A stretch of 64,000 nucleotides of DNA, from NCBI GenBank assembly GCA_001940645.1, contig MDVS01000150.1, positions 1-64,000 on the forward strand, given 5' to 3'. The stretch comes from Candidatus Heimdallarchaeota archaeon LC_3. Lineage in GTDB: Archaea; Asgardarchaeota; Heimdallarchaeia; Hodarchaeales; LC-3. Below the pieces are notes generated by a model. That model did not search any database, was not told the DNA's origin, and saw only the letters and a list, made by a program, of their open reading frames with translations. Every line of letters starts with the position of its first letter. The first letter of the stretch is position 1. Position numbers and translations under genes: made by a program. Of this stretch, positions 55,289 to 64,000 are shown piece after piece.

Positions 55289-57297
55289 TAGTAATTCCTT
55301 CCTATTCTTTGGTCTAATGAAGATATTAATGTTTCCAGATCCTTTGGATCTTTAGCATTTGCTTCTTTCATTAGCAAGTGTAGGTTATTTTCCTCGGGAG
55401 TCTTATCAATATATTTTTTTGGTCTAAACAAAACTTCAACAGGACTTATTCCTTCTTTGAATTCATCAGCTTCTTTAAATGCTAATACTTGCATTTTTGT
55501 TAAATCAGGTGATATTTGGAAATAAAAGATAAACTTTTTATTATCAATTGTATATATTATACGCTTTAATTGAACTTCTTCAAATTTAATAGTTTTGACC
55601 TTTAAAGAATCTTTAACTAATTCACGTAAAATGTTATTTTCATTGAAATACCAAGGGTATCCTGCTGCTTGAGCATGACGATATTGAAAATCAAAATCTT
55701 TCGCTTTCCATATACTAATAGTATCAGTCGTAGGGAAAATTGATTGTTTTTCTTTTTTAGGTTCATAAATGGGTAGATTCCATTTTAAATCTATGTAAAA
55801 GGTTGGAATAAATTGCTTAGATGAAACAAGATGTGATCTATCTTCTTCAGCAAAAATCTTCCTGACGATATATCGCGCCCTAACATCCTCATCAATCAAA
55901 GCTTCTTTTAAAATTTGCATTAGAGTCTTTCCGACAAATTCCCAAGATTCTTCTGGAAGTAAATTTGTATAAATATAGTTATTTTCCTTACGTTGATCAT
56001 TCCTATCAACTCTACCAGAAAGAACTGCATTTACGAGTGATTGACATTGTTCTAATAAATCAAATTTAGGTTGACGTTCAGATATTAATAACATTGTTGA
56101 TCTTAAAATTTCTGTTTTTACTCCAGTAAAATCATAAATCCAAGCTTGATCAGGTAGACCCATAGTATTAATCTCAAATTGAGCTGAATCCATATTAATA
56201 ACATGTTGTTTAAGTTCTATGAATGGACCAAGAACTTTCTCAGTCAATAGGAAAGATGATTTTGGAATATTTCCTAATACTTCATTATAAACATGTTTGT
56301 CCATAAAACTAAGGCCAAAAAGATACCGTTTTGCAGCTCGATCTTTTGATTCCTCATCTAATTGTTTCTGAAGAGAGATCTTAGTTTCTACTGGTCCGAT
56401 ATCAACCTTTAATTGATTTTCAACCCATTCCATTACTAAATCGCATCGAATTGAATCAATTTTCCCCATGTAAAATTCAGAATTGAATAATTTTCTTTCA
56501 GATGGTGTTAATCCTGCACTTCTTTTAACTACTTTAGCTATTAAAATATTAACATCACGCATATTAAAGCCTTTTGTAGTAAAACCATCTTTTTTTGCTT
56601 CCATATATATATCAGAAACATGTTGAATGTCTGGATCGGGGTTGTTTAGAAATTTTTCATATGATACTATTTCTAAATCACTTGTTGGATCAGCAGTCAA
56701 ATCTTTTCTTTCGTAAACCTCTTGAGCAGCTTTCATGAGAAGAATAGTGTCAATATATTTATTAGCTTTTCGATAAACAACATTTGGGCCGAAATATTGA
56801 TTTTCACCGTGTTTAATTGCATCAAGAAGTGTTTTATGACCTGAATAAGGATATAATATCATCCCAAATAATTCTGAAATTTTAAATCTTCTAGCAATTT
56901 TAAGTACTTGTTCTCGTTCTTTTTCCAATCTATTTTTAGCCGTACGAATTTTGTTGAATAATAATTGAATTTCTGGTTCATTTAGAGCTTCTTGCCAAGA
57001 TGTAATTCCACTTTGATCAAGAGTAAACTTAGCTTGTTCCTGTAAATTTCTTAAATTTTGCTCATCAATTTCAAATGCGCTAAATAGCTCTGCCATCGGA
57101 GCTATCCAATCTTCTATCATGTTAACAGCTAGTAAAAACTTGGCGGATATGAGTTTTTCATCAATAAGATCTTTTGGCAGATTTCTAGCTTTTTTTGTAA
57201 GTGTAATTTGAGGAAGCAAGAATGCTAGTCCTTCTTCGCCTATATCTCCTCTTAATACGTCCTCGATTTCTTGAAAATCAGATGTTGATGTAATCAT
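55288..57297 (-). CDS. Large operon protein of unknown function (669 aa)
   Basis: A 669-residue soluble protein, second in the three-gene operon. The first half is helical with charged coiled-coil-like stretches (FNKIRTAKNRLEKEREQVLK). The second half is mixed, ending in strands (FYFQISPDLTKMQVLAFKEA, then VEVLFRPKKYI). No enzyme signature, signal peptide or membrane segment was found. One base separates its start from the upstream stop, and its stop overlaps the GTPase start, so the three products are made together. A GTPase regulator, effector or scaffold is the leading guess. Confidence 0.65.
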   Translation of the reverse strand: MITSTSDFQEIEDVLRGDIGEEGLAFLLPQITLTKKARNLPKDLIDEKLISAKFLLAVNMIEDWIAPMAELFSAFEIDEQNLRNLQEQAKFTLDQSGITSWQEALNEPEIQLLFNKIRTAKNRLEKEREQVLKIARRFKISELFGMILYPYSGHKTLLDAIKHGENQYFGPNVVYRKANKYIDTILLMKAAQEVYERKDLTADPTSDLEIVSYEKFLNNPDPDIQHVSDIYMEAKKDGFTTKGFNMRDVNILIAKVVKRSAGLTPSERKLFNSEFYMGKIDSIRCDLVMEWVENQLKVDIGPVETKISLQKQLDEESKDRAAKRYLFGLSFMDKHVYNEVLGNIPKSSFLLTEKVLGPFIELKQHVINMDSAQFEINTMGLPDQAWIYDFTGVKTEILRSTMLLISERQPKFDLLEQCQSLVNAVLSGRVDRNDQRKENNYIYTNLLPEESWEFVGKTLMQILKEALIDEDVRARYIVRKIFAEEDRSHLVSSKQFIPTFYIDLKWNLPIYEPKKEKQSIFPTTDTISIWKAKDFDFQYRHAQAAGYPWYFNENNILRELVKDSLKVKTIKFEEVQLKRIIYTIDNKKFIFYFQISPDLTKMQVLAFKEADEFKEGISPVEVLFRPKKYIDKTPEENNLHLLMKEANAKDPKDLETLISSLDQRIGRNY

Positions 57298-57298
57298 T

Positions 57299-59101
57299 TT
57301 AAATTTCGTCCGTTAATGATGTGGGATCTTCTATTTCATCTTCGCTCTCTTGTTCAGACTCGGAAATTCGATTTTTTGCATATTTAACTAATTCCATTGC
57401 AGGAACGTAATAATCGTTAAAAAGAGATTTTGTCACTTGTTTTCTTCTGAGAACAGAAGTTGTTGCGTCATCGAAAAGCAGTTCTGAACTCTTCATAGAT
57501 AACATTAATGAAAAATAATTAAGAATGTTAGATTGCTCGGGATTCAAATCTATTTCATTTTTCATAAACTTCAATGATTCAGTTCCAAATTGTTTAACAA
57601 GCATTTGAGGAGTTTCTAAAGCACTTGCTAGTTCCTCTTTGTATACACCTGACTCCGCACTTTCTTTTGCTATTCGTTCTTCCATTTTCTTGAAATAAAG
57701 TTCACTGCGTGGAGTTATAACGTCGTGAATTACTTTAAACTCTTCTTCTATTTTATCACGTTTTCCTTCTTCATAATGCTTAGCTATGTTTGAAAACGAT
57801 TCTAGTAATTCCTTATGAATATTTTCTGGTACTATAGCTTTTCGTAAGTTAGCTTTCCTCTTGATTAATACCATTCTGCTATTAGCTATCCCTTTTGGAA
57901 TAGGTATTTGGTTTGTTAATTTTGCTAATTCCGATTCTAAAGCTGCAACACCAAGTTGGTTAAGTAATACCTGCTGGTTTAATTTTCCTCCTTCTAAGGG
58001 TATAGGAATAAATCCTTTTTCGAAAGGTTCAATAGATTGGTCTCTTAAGGCTAAAAGGTGAAATAATTGAGTTGCAAACTCATTAAATATTAATTTTTTT
58101 GCATATTCTGCTCGTATCATATGTAAAAATCCATTATATATTCTTACGAGTTTCAAATATTCGATTCCATGATTTATTAGTAAAAAATAACCTTCTAATC
58201 GATCACCCTCTCCTGAATTTTCTGCCCAAGTATTCAATTCAGGCATTATTTCCCATGATCTTAAGAGAAATTTCCTTGCACCAGGATTATCTCCAAAAAG
58301 GGCAAAAAGCCATAATAATAAAACTCTACCTGAAAAGAGTTCTTCGTTATTTTCAGCTAAAAATTTAAGTGCGAAATTGCCATGATATCGAAGATCTGAA
58401 TGGAATTCTCCAATTAAAGGCTTTATATGTGATGACGATCCTTCTGCATCAGCTTGGGCAATAAAACGTTTTCTATAATATTTGTCATACTCTTCTGGTT
58501 CTATTAAGGACATTATAATAGGTCTTCTTTCCTCAACTGTTAAGGGAAATAAAAATTTAATAATTCCAACCAAACAGGAATATAATTCAATATTTGGACG
58601 TGCAAATTTTTCAATATTGATTTTTCTTTCTCCGAGCTCAAATTCATTGACGGATCCATCTTCTTCTAAAGGAATGGGTGGATCTAATTTTTCAAGAAAT
58701 TCTCTTCTTTCTTTTATAAACAATGTTGAATTTTCATTATCTATAGGATAAAGTGACAATCTTAAAACGAAATCAATATCTTCCTCTGGAAAAGCACGTA
58801 AAATGTTCGTTCTTTCAGCCCAGAGGCCTACATCAGCATACCAAGGACGGATATATCCCCTATTCTCTGATTGAATAATTCTCCTTTTAATCTCTTCACG
58901 AACAGCATCTGCTTTGAATAAATGGACATCATCATCTCCTTCGTATATGCTTTTTTGAAACGCTGTTGCAGAAGCCTCTCTAATTCCTCCTAAGAATCGT
59001 GTGGTATGCAAAGCACCTATAGTCCTAACAAAACTCTGTTCAGTACTTCTACGTTTCCAGTCTATTAATGCATCTTCAAATATACTATCTTTTTGACTCA
59101 T
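57299..59101 (-). CDS. Large operon protein of unknown function (600 aa)
   Basis: A 600-residue soluble, largely helical protein and the first gene of the operon. It begins with FEDALIDWKRRSTEQSFVRT, has a leucine-rich middle (FSGRVLLLWLFALFGDNPGA) and ends in an acidic tail (SESEQESEDEIEDPTS). No known domain, signal peptide or catalytic motif is recognised. It shows no obvious sequence relationship to the next gene's product. Tight spacing (one base) implies a complex with that protein and the GTPase-like third product. Confidence 0.65.
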   Translation of the reverse strand: MSQKDSIFEDALIDWKRRSTEQSFVRTIGALHTTRFLGGIREASATAFQKSIYEGDDDVHLFKADAVREEIKRRIIQSENRGYIRPWYADVGLWAERTNILRAFPEEDIDFVLRLSLYPIDNENSTLFIKERREFLEKLDPPIPLEEDGSVNEFELGERKINIEKFARPNIELYSCLVGIIKFLFPLTVEERRPIIMSLIEPEEYDKYYRKRFIAQADAEGSSSHIKPLIGEFHSDLRYHGNFALKFLAENNEELFSGRVLLLWLFALFGDNPGARKFLLRSWEIMPELNTWAENSGEGDRLEGYFLLINHGIEYLKLVRIYNGFLHMIRAEYAKKLIFNEFATQLFHLLALRDQSIEPFEKGFIPIPLEGGKLNQQVLLNQLGVAALESELAKLTNQIPIPKGIANSRMVLIKRKANLRKAIVPENIHKELLESFSNIAKHYEEGKRDKIEEEFKVIHDVITPRSELYFKKMEERIAKESAESGVYKEELASALETPQMLVKQFGTESLKFMKNEIDLNPEQSNILNYFSLMLSMKSSELLFDDATTSVLRRKQVTKSLFNDYYVPAMELVKYAKNRISESEQESEDEIEDPTSLTDEI

Positions 59102-59404
59102 TGGATGTACTCCAAGAATAAGAACTTCTATTTGCTTAATAAAATAAGATTATTTAATTCAAAAAAATAAATAATCTTATATTTTATTTTTGGAATTAAA
59201 GTTTTAATAATTGTTATCAACTACTTTTTCCTCATAGTCGTTCTCTAAAAAATTTTATTAATAAAGAAGTCATTATGAAAATTAATTTGGAGACAAAAAA
59301 TAAAATTTGATGACTAACAATCTGATTATTAAAATTTTCATTATAAACTTTGAATCGTAATTAAAACAGCCCTAGAATAAACTAGAATAAAATATTGATT
59401 CAAT
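59102..59404. other. Operon promoter region
   Basis: About 300 bases upstream of the three-gene operon. AT-rich with TATA-like runs in 59150-59190, but no dyad or repeat that stands out. No frame was seen. Confidence 0.4.
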
Positions 59405-59659
59405 TTAGGTTGCAGTACTAGCTTGAGTTTTTTGTTCATTTATTTTACTCATCTTCTTTCTCCCAATTTCCAAAGCGGTGCAATCACAACTTACGTTCAT
59501 TTTTTTACTAAAAAATTTCTGAATTTCTTTTGCTGAATCATAAAATTCTGACCAATTTTCTAAATATTCAACACTATGTCCCTCATTACATAAAAATTCT
59601 TCCCTGAACTCGAGATAGTCAACAAGATTAATCCATTGTGCGATAGTTAAGTTCTGCAT
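59405..59659 (-). CDS. Small hypothetical protein
   Basis: An 84-residue soluble protein. It is mostly helical and acidic at first (IAQWINLVDYLEFREEFL), with a cysteine pair late on (SCDCTALEIGRKK). A GGTGC-like ribosome site precedes the ATG at 59659. Composition and codon use look protein-like. No family is recognised and no neighbour is close on its strand. Confidence 0.5.
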   Translation of the reverse strand: MQNLTIAQWINLVDYLEFREEFLCNEGHSVEYLENWSEFYDSAKEIQKFFSKKMNVSCDCTALEIGRKKMSKINEQKTQASTAT

Positions 59660-59972
59660 TTAATTGCACCAATATTGTAAAGATTTGATATACTGATTCC
59701 AATAATAAGTGATAATTTTTTTTTTTATTTAGTTTAATTCAAGATATCTGCTTTAGTTTAACGTTTTATTTGTTTAATTCGTGTACAAAATAGTATAAAT
59801 CATTAAGCCAATATCATTTATAGTATGAAAAATTCATTTTTTATCTCTAATTACTCATAGATTTTTATTTTCATTAATACAGCAAAACATTCAATCGATG
59901 TTTATTTTGAGAAATTATAAATTTAGTAGACATTATTCTTAATTAACATAAATTAGCGATTAAAATAATTTT
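59660..59972. other. Intergenic AT-rich region
   Basis: About 310 bases between same-strand genes; no frame, dyad, repeat or RNA-like block was seen. Confidence 0.4.
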
Positions 59973-60794
59973 TCATACCAAACATCTGGCAGCTTCTGAT
60001 TCCACATGCTTTTTTAAATCATCATCTAATTTTGGTAAACCACTCGCACCAATATTTTCAATCAAATGATCTATATTGATAGTAGCGGGAAATACACAGC
60101 TTATTCTGTCATCTGTAAGAATCCAAGCCAACAATGCTTGTGACCAAGTTTTAATGCCAATTGCTTCTAATGGTTCCATATCAATTTTTGATCTTCTCTT
60201 GAATCTAAATAAACTTCCTTGATTAAAAGGCATCATGATCATCACACCCTGACTGTATTTTTCAGCAACAGGAAAGATTTCTTCAGCTGCTTTTTGATCT
60301 AAAATATTGTAAGGGACTTGAACAACTTGCACTCTTTCAGTTTCCATAACCTCAATCATTTCAGGAAATGCATTAGAAGAGTTGGAATTTGAAATAGCTG
60401 CTAATCCTACTTTCCCATCATCTTGCATTTTTTCTATTGTCTCTATATGTGTTTCCCAATCTAACATATTATGTACATGTAAAAAATGTATGAAAGGAGC
60501 TTGCAAAAAAGCAAAACTTTGAATTATTTGATTTAATCCTGCTCTCTTGCCTGAAGTCCATACTTTTGTTGAAATCATGTAATCAGATTTATCATCAGGA
60601 AGAGCTTTTCCTATAACTTTTTCGACTTCTTGATAAACTGGAGAAGAGTCTATCAAGGCTGCTCCTAAATCCCGTGTCTTTAATAATAGATCTTTTCGAT
60701 CATCTAGATCACTTGCAGTTCTTATATCAAAAGAATTATTGGTTCCCAATCCAATCTCTGGAACTTCATAGGCGTGACATTTTCTTTTTCTCAT
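59973..60794 (-). CDS. Aldo/keto reductase
   Basis: A 273-residue TIM-barrel oxidoreductase. The catalytic tetrad is visible: Asp49 in LIDSSPVYQ, Tyr54, Lys77 in ISTKVW and a His in FLHVHNM (106-108). GLAAISNSNSSNAFPEM follows the usual substrate-side loop, and the C-terminal WILTDDRISCVFPATINIDH is the NADPH-binding end. Substrate is unknown; related enzymes reduce small aldehydes or ketones. It stands alone. Confidence 0.88.
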   Translation of the reverse strand: MRKRKCHAYEVPEIGLGTNNSFDIRTASDLDDRKDLLLKTRDLGAALIDSSPVYQEVEKVIGKALPDDKSDYMISTKVWTSGKRAGLNQIIQSFAFLQAPFIHFLHVHNMLDWETHIETIEKMQDDGKVGLAAISNSNSSNAFPEMIEVMETERVQVVQVPYNILDQKAAEEIFPVAEKYSQGVMIMMPFNQGSLFRFKRRSKIDMEPLEAIGIKTWSQALLAWILTDDRISCVFPATINIDHLIENIGASGLPKLDDDLKKHVESEAARCLV

Positions 60795-61215
60795 TGATAA
60801 TTCCTTTAAAGTTTGTACGTTATAACTGTCTTTTAAATTAAATTTTTCGATTTTTTTCCAAAGGAAAAACGTATTCCGTCATAAACATAAGACTTTGAAT
60901 TAGTATAAATATTTTTTAAATATCCTAAGTTATATTGTTATCAATGTCATTAAATATTATTTAAAAATTATATAATATATTAATTTTCCTTTAATAACCT
61001 TAGATATAAATTTCACAATAATTAACGTATTATACATAGAAATCTTTTTACTTCAAAGTCCGATTTGCTAGTTTTACTTATCCAAAATTCCCAAAAGTTA
61101 CAAATAATTATTCATCTCAAATTTTCACAATTCTAATAATAAGGACTAACTCTTTAATTTTATATGCTATTTAGATAAATTAGATTCATATTTCATTGAA
61201 TATAAGGGTAAACAA
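60795..61215. other. Intergenic AT-rich region
   Basis: A 421-base gap between divergent genes; only AT-rich sequence with TATA-like runs and no frame, dyad or RNA-like block. Confidence 0.4.
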
Positions 61216-62571
61216 ATGATTGACTATTCAAAACTTTTTCATCCACAAAGCATCGTTGTAATAGGTGCATCTAATTCTCGTGAAAAATTAGGGGGAATTG
61301 TTATGAACAATTTGTCTAAAAGTTATTCTGGTAAAATTTATCCTGTAAATCCCAATGGAGGAATAATTTTTGATATTCTATCTTTTAAAACACTCAATAT
61401 TCTTCCTGTTATACCTGAATTAGCTATTATAGCGTTAAATGCAAATCTTTCTGTAAAAGCTTTAAAAGAAGCAGGTCAAATGCAAATTCCTTTTGCAATT
61501 ATATTTGCAGGAGGATTTTCTGAGATAGGAGAAAAGGAATTAGAAAACCAATTAGTTGATATTTGCAAAGAAACTGGCATCAAATTAATTGGGCCTAATT
61601 GTATGGGTGTTTGGAATAGTCATAGATTAAATGCATCTTTTATGAATATTCTTCCTCCTTTTCATGGAAAAATTACATTTATAAGTCAAAGTGGTTCTCT
61701 AATTGCCTATGCAATTTATTTGAAATTGCGATTAGGAAAATTTGTTAGCCTGGGTAATTCCACAGATGTAAATTTTGAAGATTTTTTCGATTATCTTTCT
61801 TCTGACTCTGATACAAAAGTCCTTGCTCTTTATATTGAGTCTTTAAAGAATGGAAGAAATTTTCTAGAAAAACTCAAAAATTTTCCAAAACCTGTAATTG
61901 CTATCAAAGCTGGATCAAGCGATATAGGATAACGTTCTATAGCAAGTCATACAGGAGCTTTGGCTGGAAATGCTAAACTTTATAAACACCTTTTCAATAC
62001 TTACGGTATCCTACAAGTAAATTCGCTTGAATCTATGGTTGTTGGAGCACGTATTCTGGAATTACTTCCCCCAATGAAGAATAACAAAATTATTGCATTA
62101 AGTAACGCGGGTGGTGCAGTTTGTTTATTTTCTGATGCCTGTGCTGAAAATGATATTAATCCAGATATTTTACCTAACAAGCTAAAATTAAAACTTGAAT
62201 CTATTTTTCCTCCTCAAGCTCCTGTAAATAATCCTTTAGATCTTACTGTTACTGGTGGTACACCCGAAGTTGTTAAAATGGTGATGAAAACTCTTTTCGA
62301 TACGTCGTTGCATGATTATGGTGCAGTTGTATATATTCCTGTTGTAGCACCTTTTGTTGATCCATATCTAGAAGCTGAAATGGTTATAGAATTATATAAT
62401 AAAAGTACAATACCATTTATTGCTTGTTTATTGGCAGGAGAGAAAGTACGTCCAATTATTGAGATGTTAGACAAAGCTTCTGTGCCCTATACGGAAACAA
62501 TTAAAGAAACAGCTGAAGTTTTAAGTTTACTTTGGAAGTGGAGCAAAAAACACATAGAAATTAATAGTTAA
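61216..62571 (+). pseudogene. ADP-forming acyl-CoA synthetase alpha-like gene with one in-frame stop
   Basis: One 451-codon frame reading as the CoA-binding and ligase domains of ADP-forming acetyl/acyl-CoA synthetase (alpha-type): SIVVIGASNSREKLGGIVM near the N-terminus, TGIKLIGPNCMGVWN, FISQSGSLIAYAI and the phospho-histidine loop ASHTGALAGNAKLY. A TAA at 61930-61932 sits in the conserved GSSDIG-x-RSIASHTG region and splits the gene; both halves keep the same frame and good similarity. No beta (ATP-grasp) subunit follows. Translation from ATG 61960 would lack half the enzyme. A single base error in sequence would restore it; otherwise it is dead. Confidence 0.85.
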
Positions 62572-62579
62572 TGATAAAT

Positions 62580-64000
62580 CTATTCCCTTTTTCTGAAAAT
62601 AACTATTAATACCAAGGTTATTGGAATCAAAATGAATAAACTAAAAGAAGTATTAGTTGAGGGAGGTATTGAAGTTTCAGTAAATCCGGTATAATTAACA
62701 AGATTTTTTTCTATGTTCACTGTTTTCCCTGAGATATCTTCTAAGGATACTTGAATTTTCAAAGGTTCTCCATTGATATTTAAAAGATTAATTATTTCAA
62801 CTACAGTTGGAGCTTTTTTACCTTGATAAACAAATTCTCTTAAACCAATTTCTTGTTCGTTTGAAGAAATTCTAACTAAAATTGAATAAATCCCAATATC
62901 ATCAGAGCCATCGATAAGGATAATTAATTGATTCTTTGTTTTGTCATAAGTCGTATCAATGATTAAAGATGGTACTAGATTATCATAGGATGCTTCTAAA
63001 GCAAATGACGCATTAATCAAACCGTAGCCAGTAAATATATCTACCCCGGTTGCGTTCAAATCAGTCGCTGTACGATCTAACAACGTTCTTAGTTCATAAT
63101 TCTTCAATTCAGGATTTAATGACAAGATTAAAGCAGCAGTAGATGTAATATATGGTACTGCAAAACTAGTTCCACTTAACAAAGTAATATTTGATGATTC
63201 AATATTTATGTTGGCTATGAGGGTTTGGTTACTCGATAAAATGACTTTCAGAGTTTCTCCATCTGTATTTGATATACCCAAAACTGGTAGATTTGAAGGT
63301 GAATCTAAGGTGCCGAAAATTAACCCTAGTCTATCATTTGAAATAATTACTCCTACGGCACCATTGATAGAGGCATTATTTACTTTTTCAAAAAAGAAAG
63401 ATTCTCCTCTATCGATTAACGCAATTTTGTTTGTAACGTTTATATCAAGAAAATCCTCTGGTTTTCCCAAATTAGTATAAACTAATTCACCAATAATTTC
63501 TCCAAATGTAACATTCGAAAATTCAAACGTTTCAACTATAAACGAAGTTTTATTTATGACTAAAGAACCATTTTGAGATTTGTCAAGTAATGAAGCACCA
63601 TAAATATATTCACCAGGAGCAACTAGTTCAATCTCATTCCCATATTGACTGAAATTTGCTTTTTCCAAATCTTGATTAATAGCACCTGTAGCAATCACTT
63701 GGTCAAGAGCACCTAAATCATCAATATATCCCTTATAAAGATCAGCATTATTGCCTGTAACACCTACTATGACAACACCTTTAGAGTAAGCCCATTCAAG
63801 AGCTAAAATAGCTTTTGAATCAATTCCCCTCCAAAAAAGTGATAAAGAAATAATTTTTGCTCCCATCTCAACAGCGTAAGTAACTGCTGCTACAAATTCA
63901 TCAACTGACCCTCCTTTATTTGTATTATCTATCCATTTTAAGTGCATAAGGCTTATATTTGGAGCTAATCCAGGGATTTCTATTTCTGTTGAACTTTCTT
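62580..64000 (-). CDS. Subtilisin-like protease with PA domain, 5' end outside window
   Basis: At least 473 residues of an S8 serine protease. The frame continues past the internal ATG at 63947 to the window edge, reading EIEIPGLAPNISLMHLKWID, the usual stretch between the catalytic His and Asn regions. The oxyanion Asn is in VIVGVTGNNADLY and the catalytic Ser in SGTSFAVPYI. A PA-like insert (ALIDRGESFFFEKVNNASIN) sits between them. The C-terminal 130 residues form a beta-rich domain, a serine/threonine linker, one transmembrane helix and an RKRE tail, so the enzyme acts outside the cell, anchored to the membrane. The Asp and His of the triad lie beyond the window. Confidence 0.9.
   Translation of the reverse strand, partial: ESSTEIEIPGLAPNISLMHLKWIDNTNKGGSVDEFVAAVTYAVEMGAKIISLSLFWRGIDSKAILALEWAYSKGVVIVGVTGNNADLYKGYIDDLGALDQVIATGAINQDLEKANFSQYGNEIELVAPGEYIYGASLLDKSQNGSLVINKTSFIVETFEFSNVTFGEIIGELVYTNLGKPEDFLDINVTNKIALIDRGESFFFEKVNNASINGAVGVIISNDRLGLIFGTLDSPSNLPVLGISNTDGETLKVILSSNQTLIANINIESSNITLLSGTSFAVPYITSTAALILSLNPELKNYELRTLLDRTATDLNATGVDIFTGYGLINASFALEASYDNLVPSLIIDTTYDKTKNQLIILIDGSDDIGIYSILVRISSNEQEIGLREFVYQGKKAPTVVEIINLLNINGEPLKIQVSLEDISGKTVNIEKNLVNYTGFTETSIPPSTNTSFSLFILIPITLVLIVIFRKRE

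Noticed and set aside
1..64000. tRNA, rRNA or CRISPR loci
   Set aside because: No GC-rich cloverleaf-like block, rRNA-like stretch or regularly spaced repeat was seen by eye on either strand. A covariance-model scan could still find a small RNA.

Overview
The window is strongly AT-rich archaeal DNA that most resembles an Asgard archaeon of the Lokiarchaeia/Heimdallarchaeia type. The reasons are three Ras/Arf/Rag-like small GTPase genes (16445-17458, 27103-27702, 54176-55288), an archaeal B-family DNA polymerase, Nep1 (an archaeal/eukaryotic ribosome biogenesis enzyme), a METTL16-like methyltransferase, a Mut7-C protein, a reductive-dehalogenase-like Fe-S protein and many large proteins of no recognisable family. 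The lineage call is inference from gene content. No rRNA, tRNA or CRISPR array was seen.

Layout. 1-1100: a cut-off transposase with a 20-bp fold-back and a decayed secreted-protein gene. 1167-3860: a possibly autoregulated pair (GATase-like protein plus winged-helix protein) facing an amidohydrolase. 4292-12994: a proteolysis and cell-surface region with TldD, a transglutaminase-like protein, a divergent ParA/ribbon-helix-helix pair, two tandem Ig-like surface proteins, a beta-propeller membrane protein and TldE. 13038-17458: a zinc-binding repeat protein, an AlkD-like protein, a damaged-looking PlsC acyltransferase and a Rag-like GTPase. 17696-25254: histidine ammonia-lyase, an RdhA-like protein, a membrane protein, an unknown and an adenine methyltransferase. 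25257-27702: a large unknown protein behind a Ras-like GTPase. 28023-30851: two MFS transporter remnants, the METTL16-like enzyme and a catalytically altered SAH-hydrolase-like protein. 30975-36536: GAF protein, zinc-finger protein, a second DNA methyltransferase, a frameshifted tam and a PNPOx-like protein. 37776-46514: PolB, PduO adenosyltransferase, APH-like kinase, threonine dehydrogenase, dCMP deaminase, uracil-DNA glycosylase, wHTH-like protein and a TauE transporter. 46939-53927: two TPR proteins, Mut7-C, a PD-(D/E)XK-like protein, a DUF2085-like membrane protein and Nep1. 54176-59101: a tight three-gene operon of two large unknown proteins and a GTPase with an altered G3 motif. 59405-64000: a small protein, an aldo/keto reductase, an ADP-forming acyl-CoA synthetase gene with one in-frame stop, and a subtilase that runs off the window.

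Themes. Nucleic-acid maintenance is well represented (PolB, UDG, dCMP deaminase, AlkD-like, two DNA methyltransferases, a nuclease-like protein). GTPases sit with large lineage-specific partners, and the best candidate for an undescribed system is the 54176-59101 operon. Several genes carry single lesions (tam frameshift, acyl-CoA synthetase stop, PlsC, a stop upstream of PolB, MFS remnants). These may be real decay or assembly error, and read mapping would decide.
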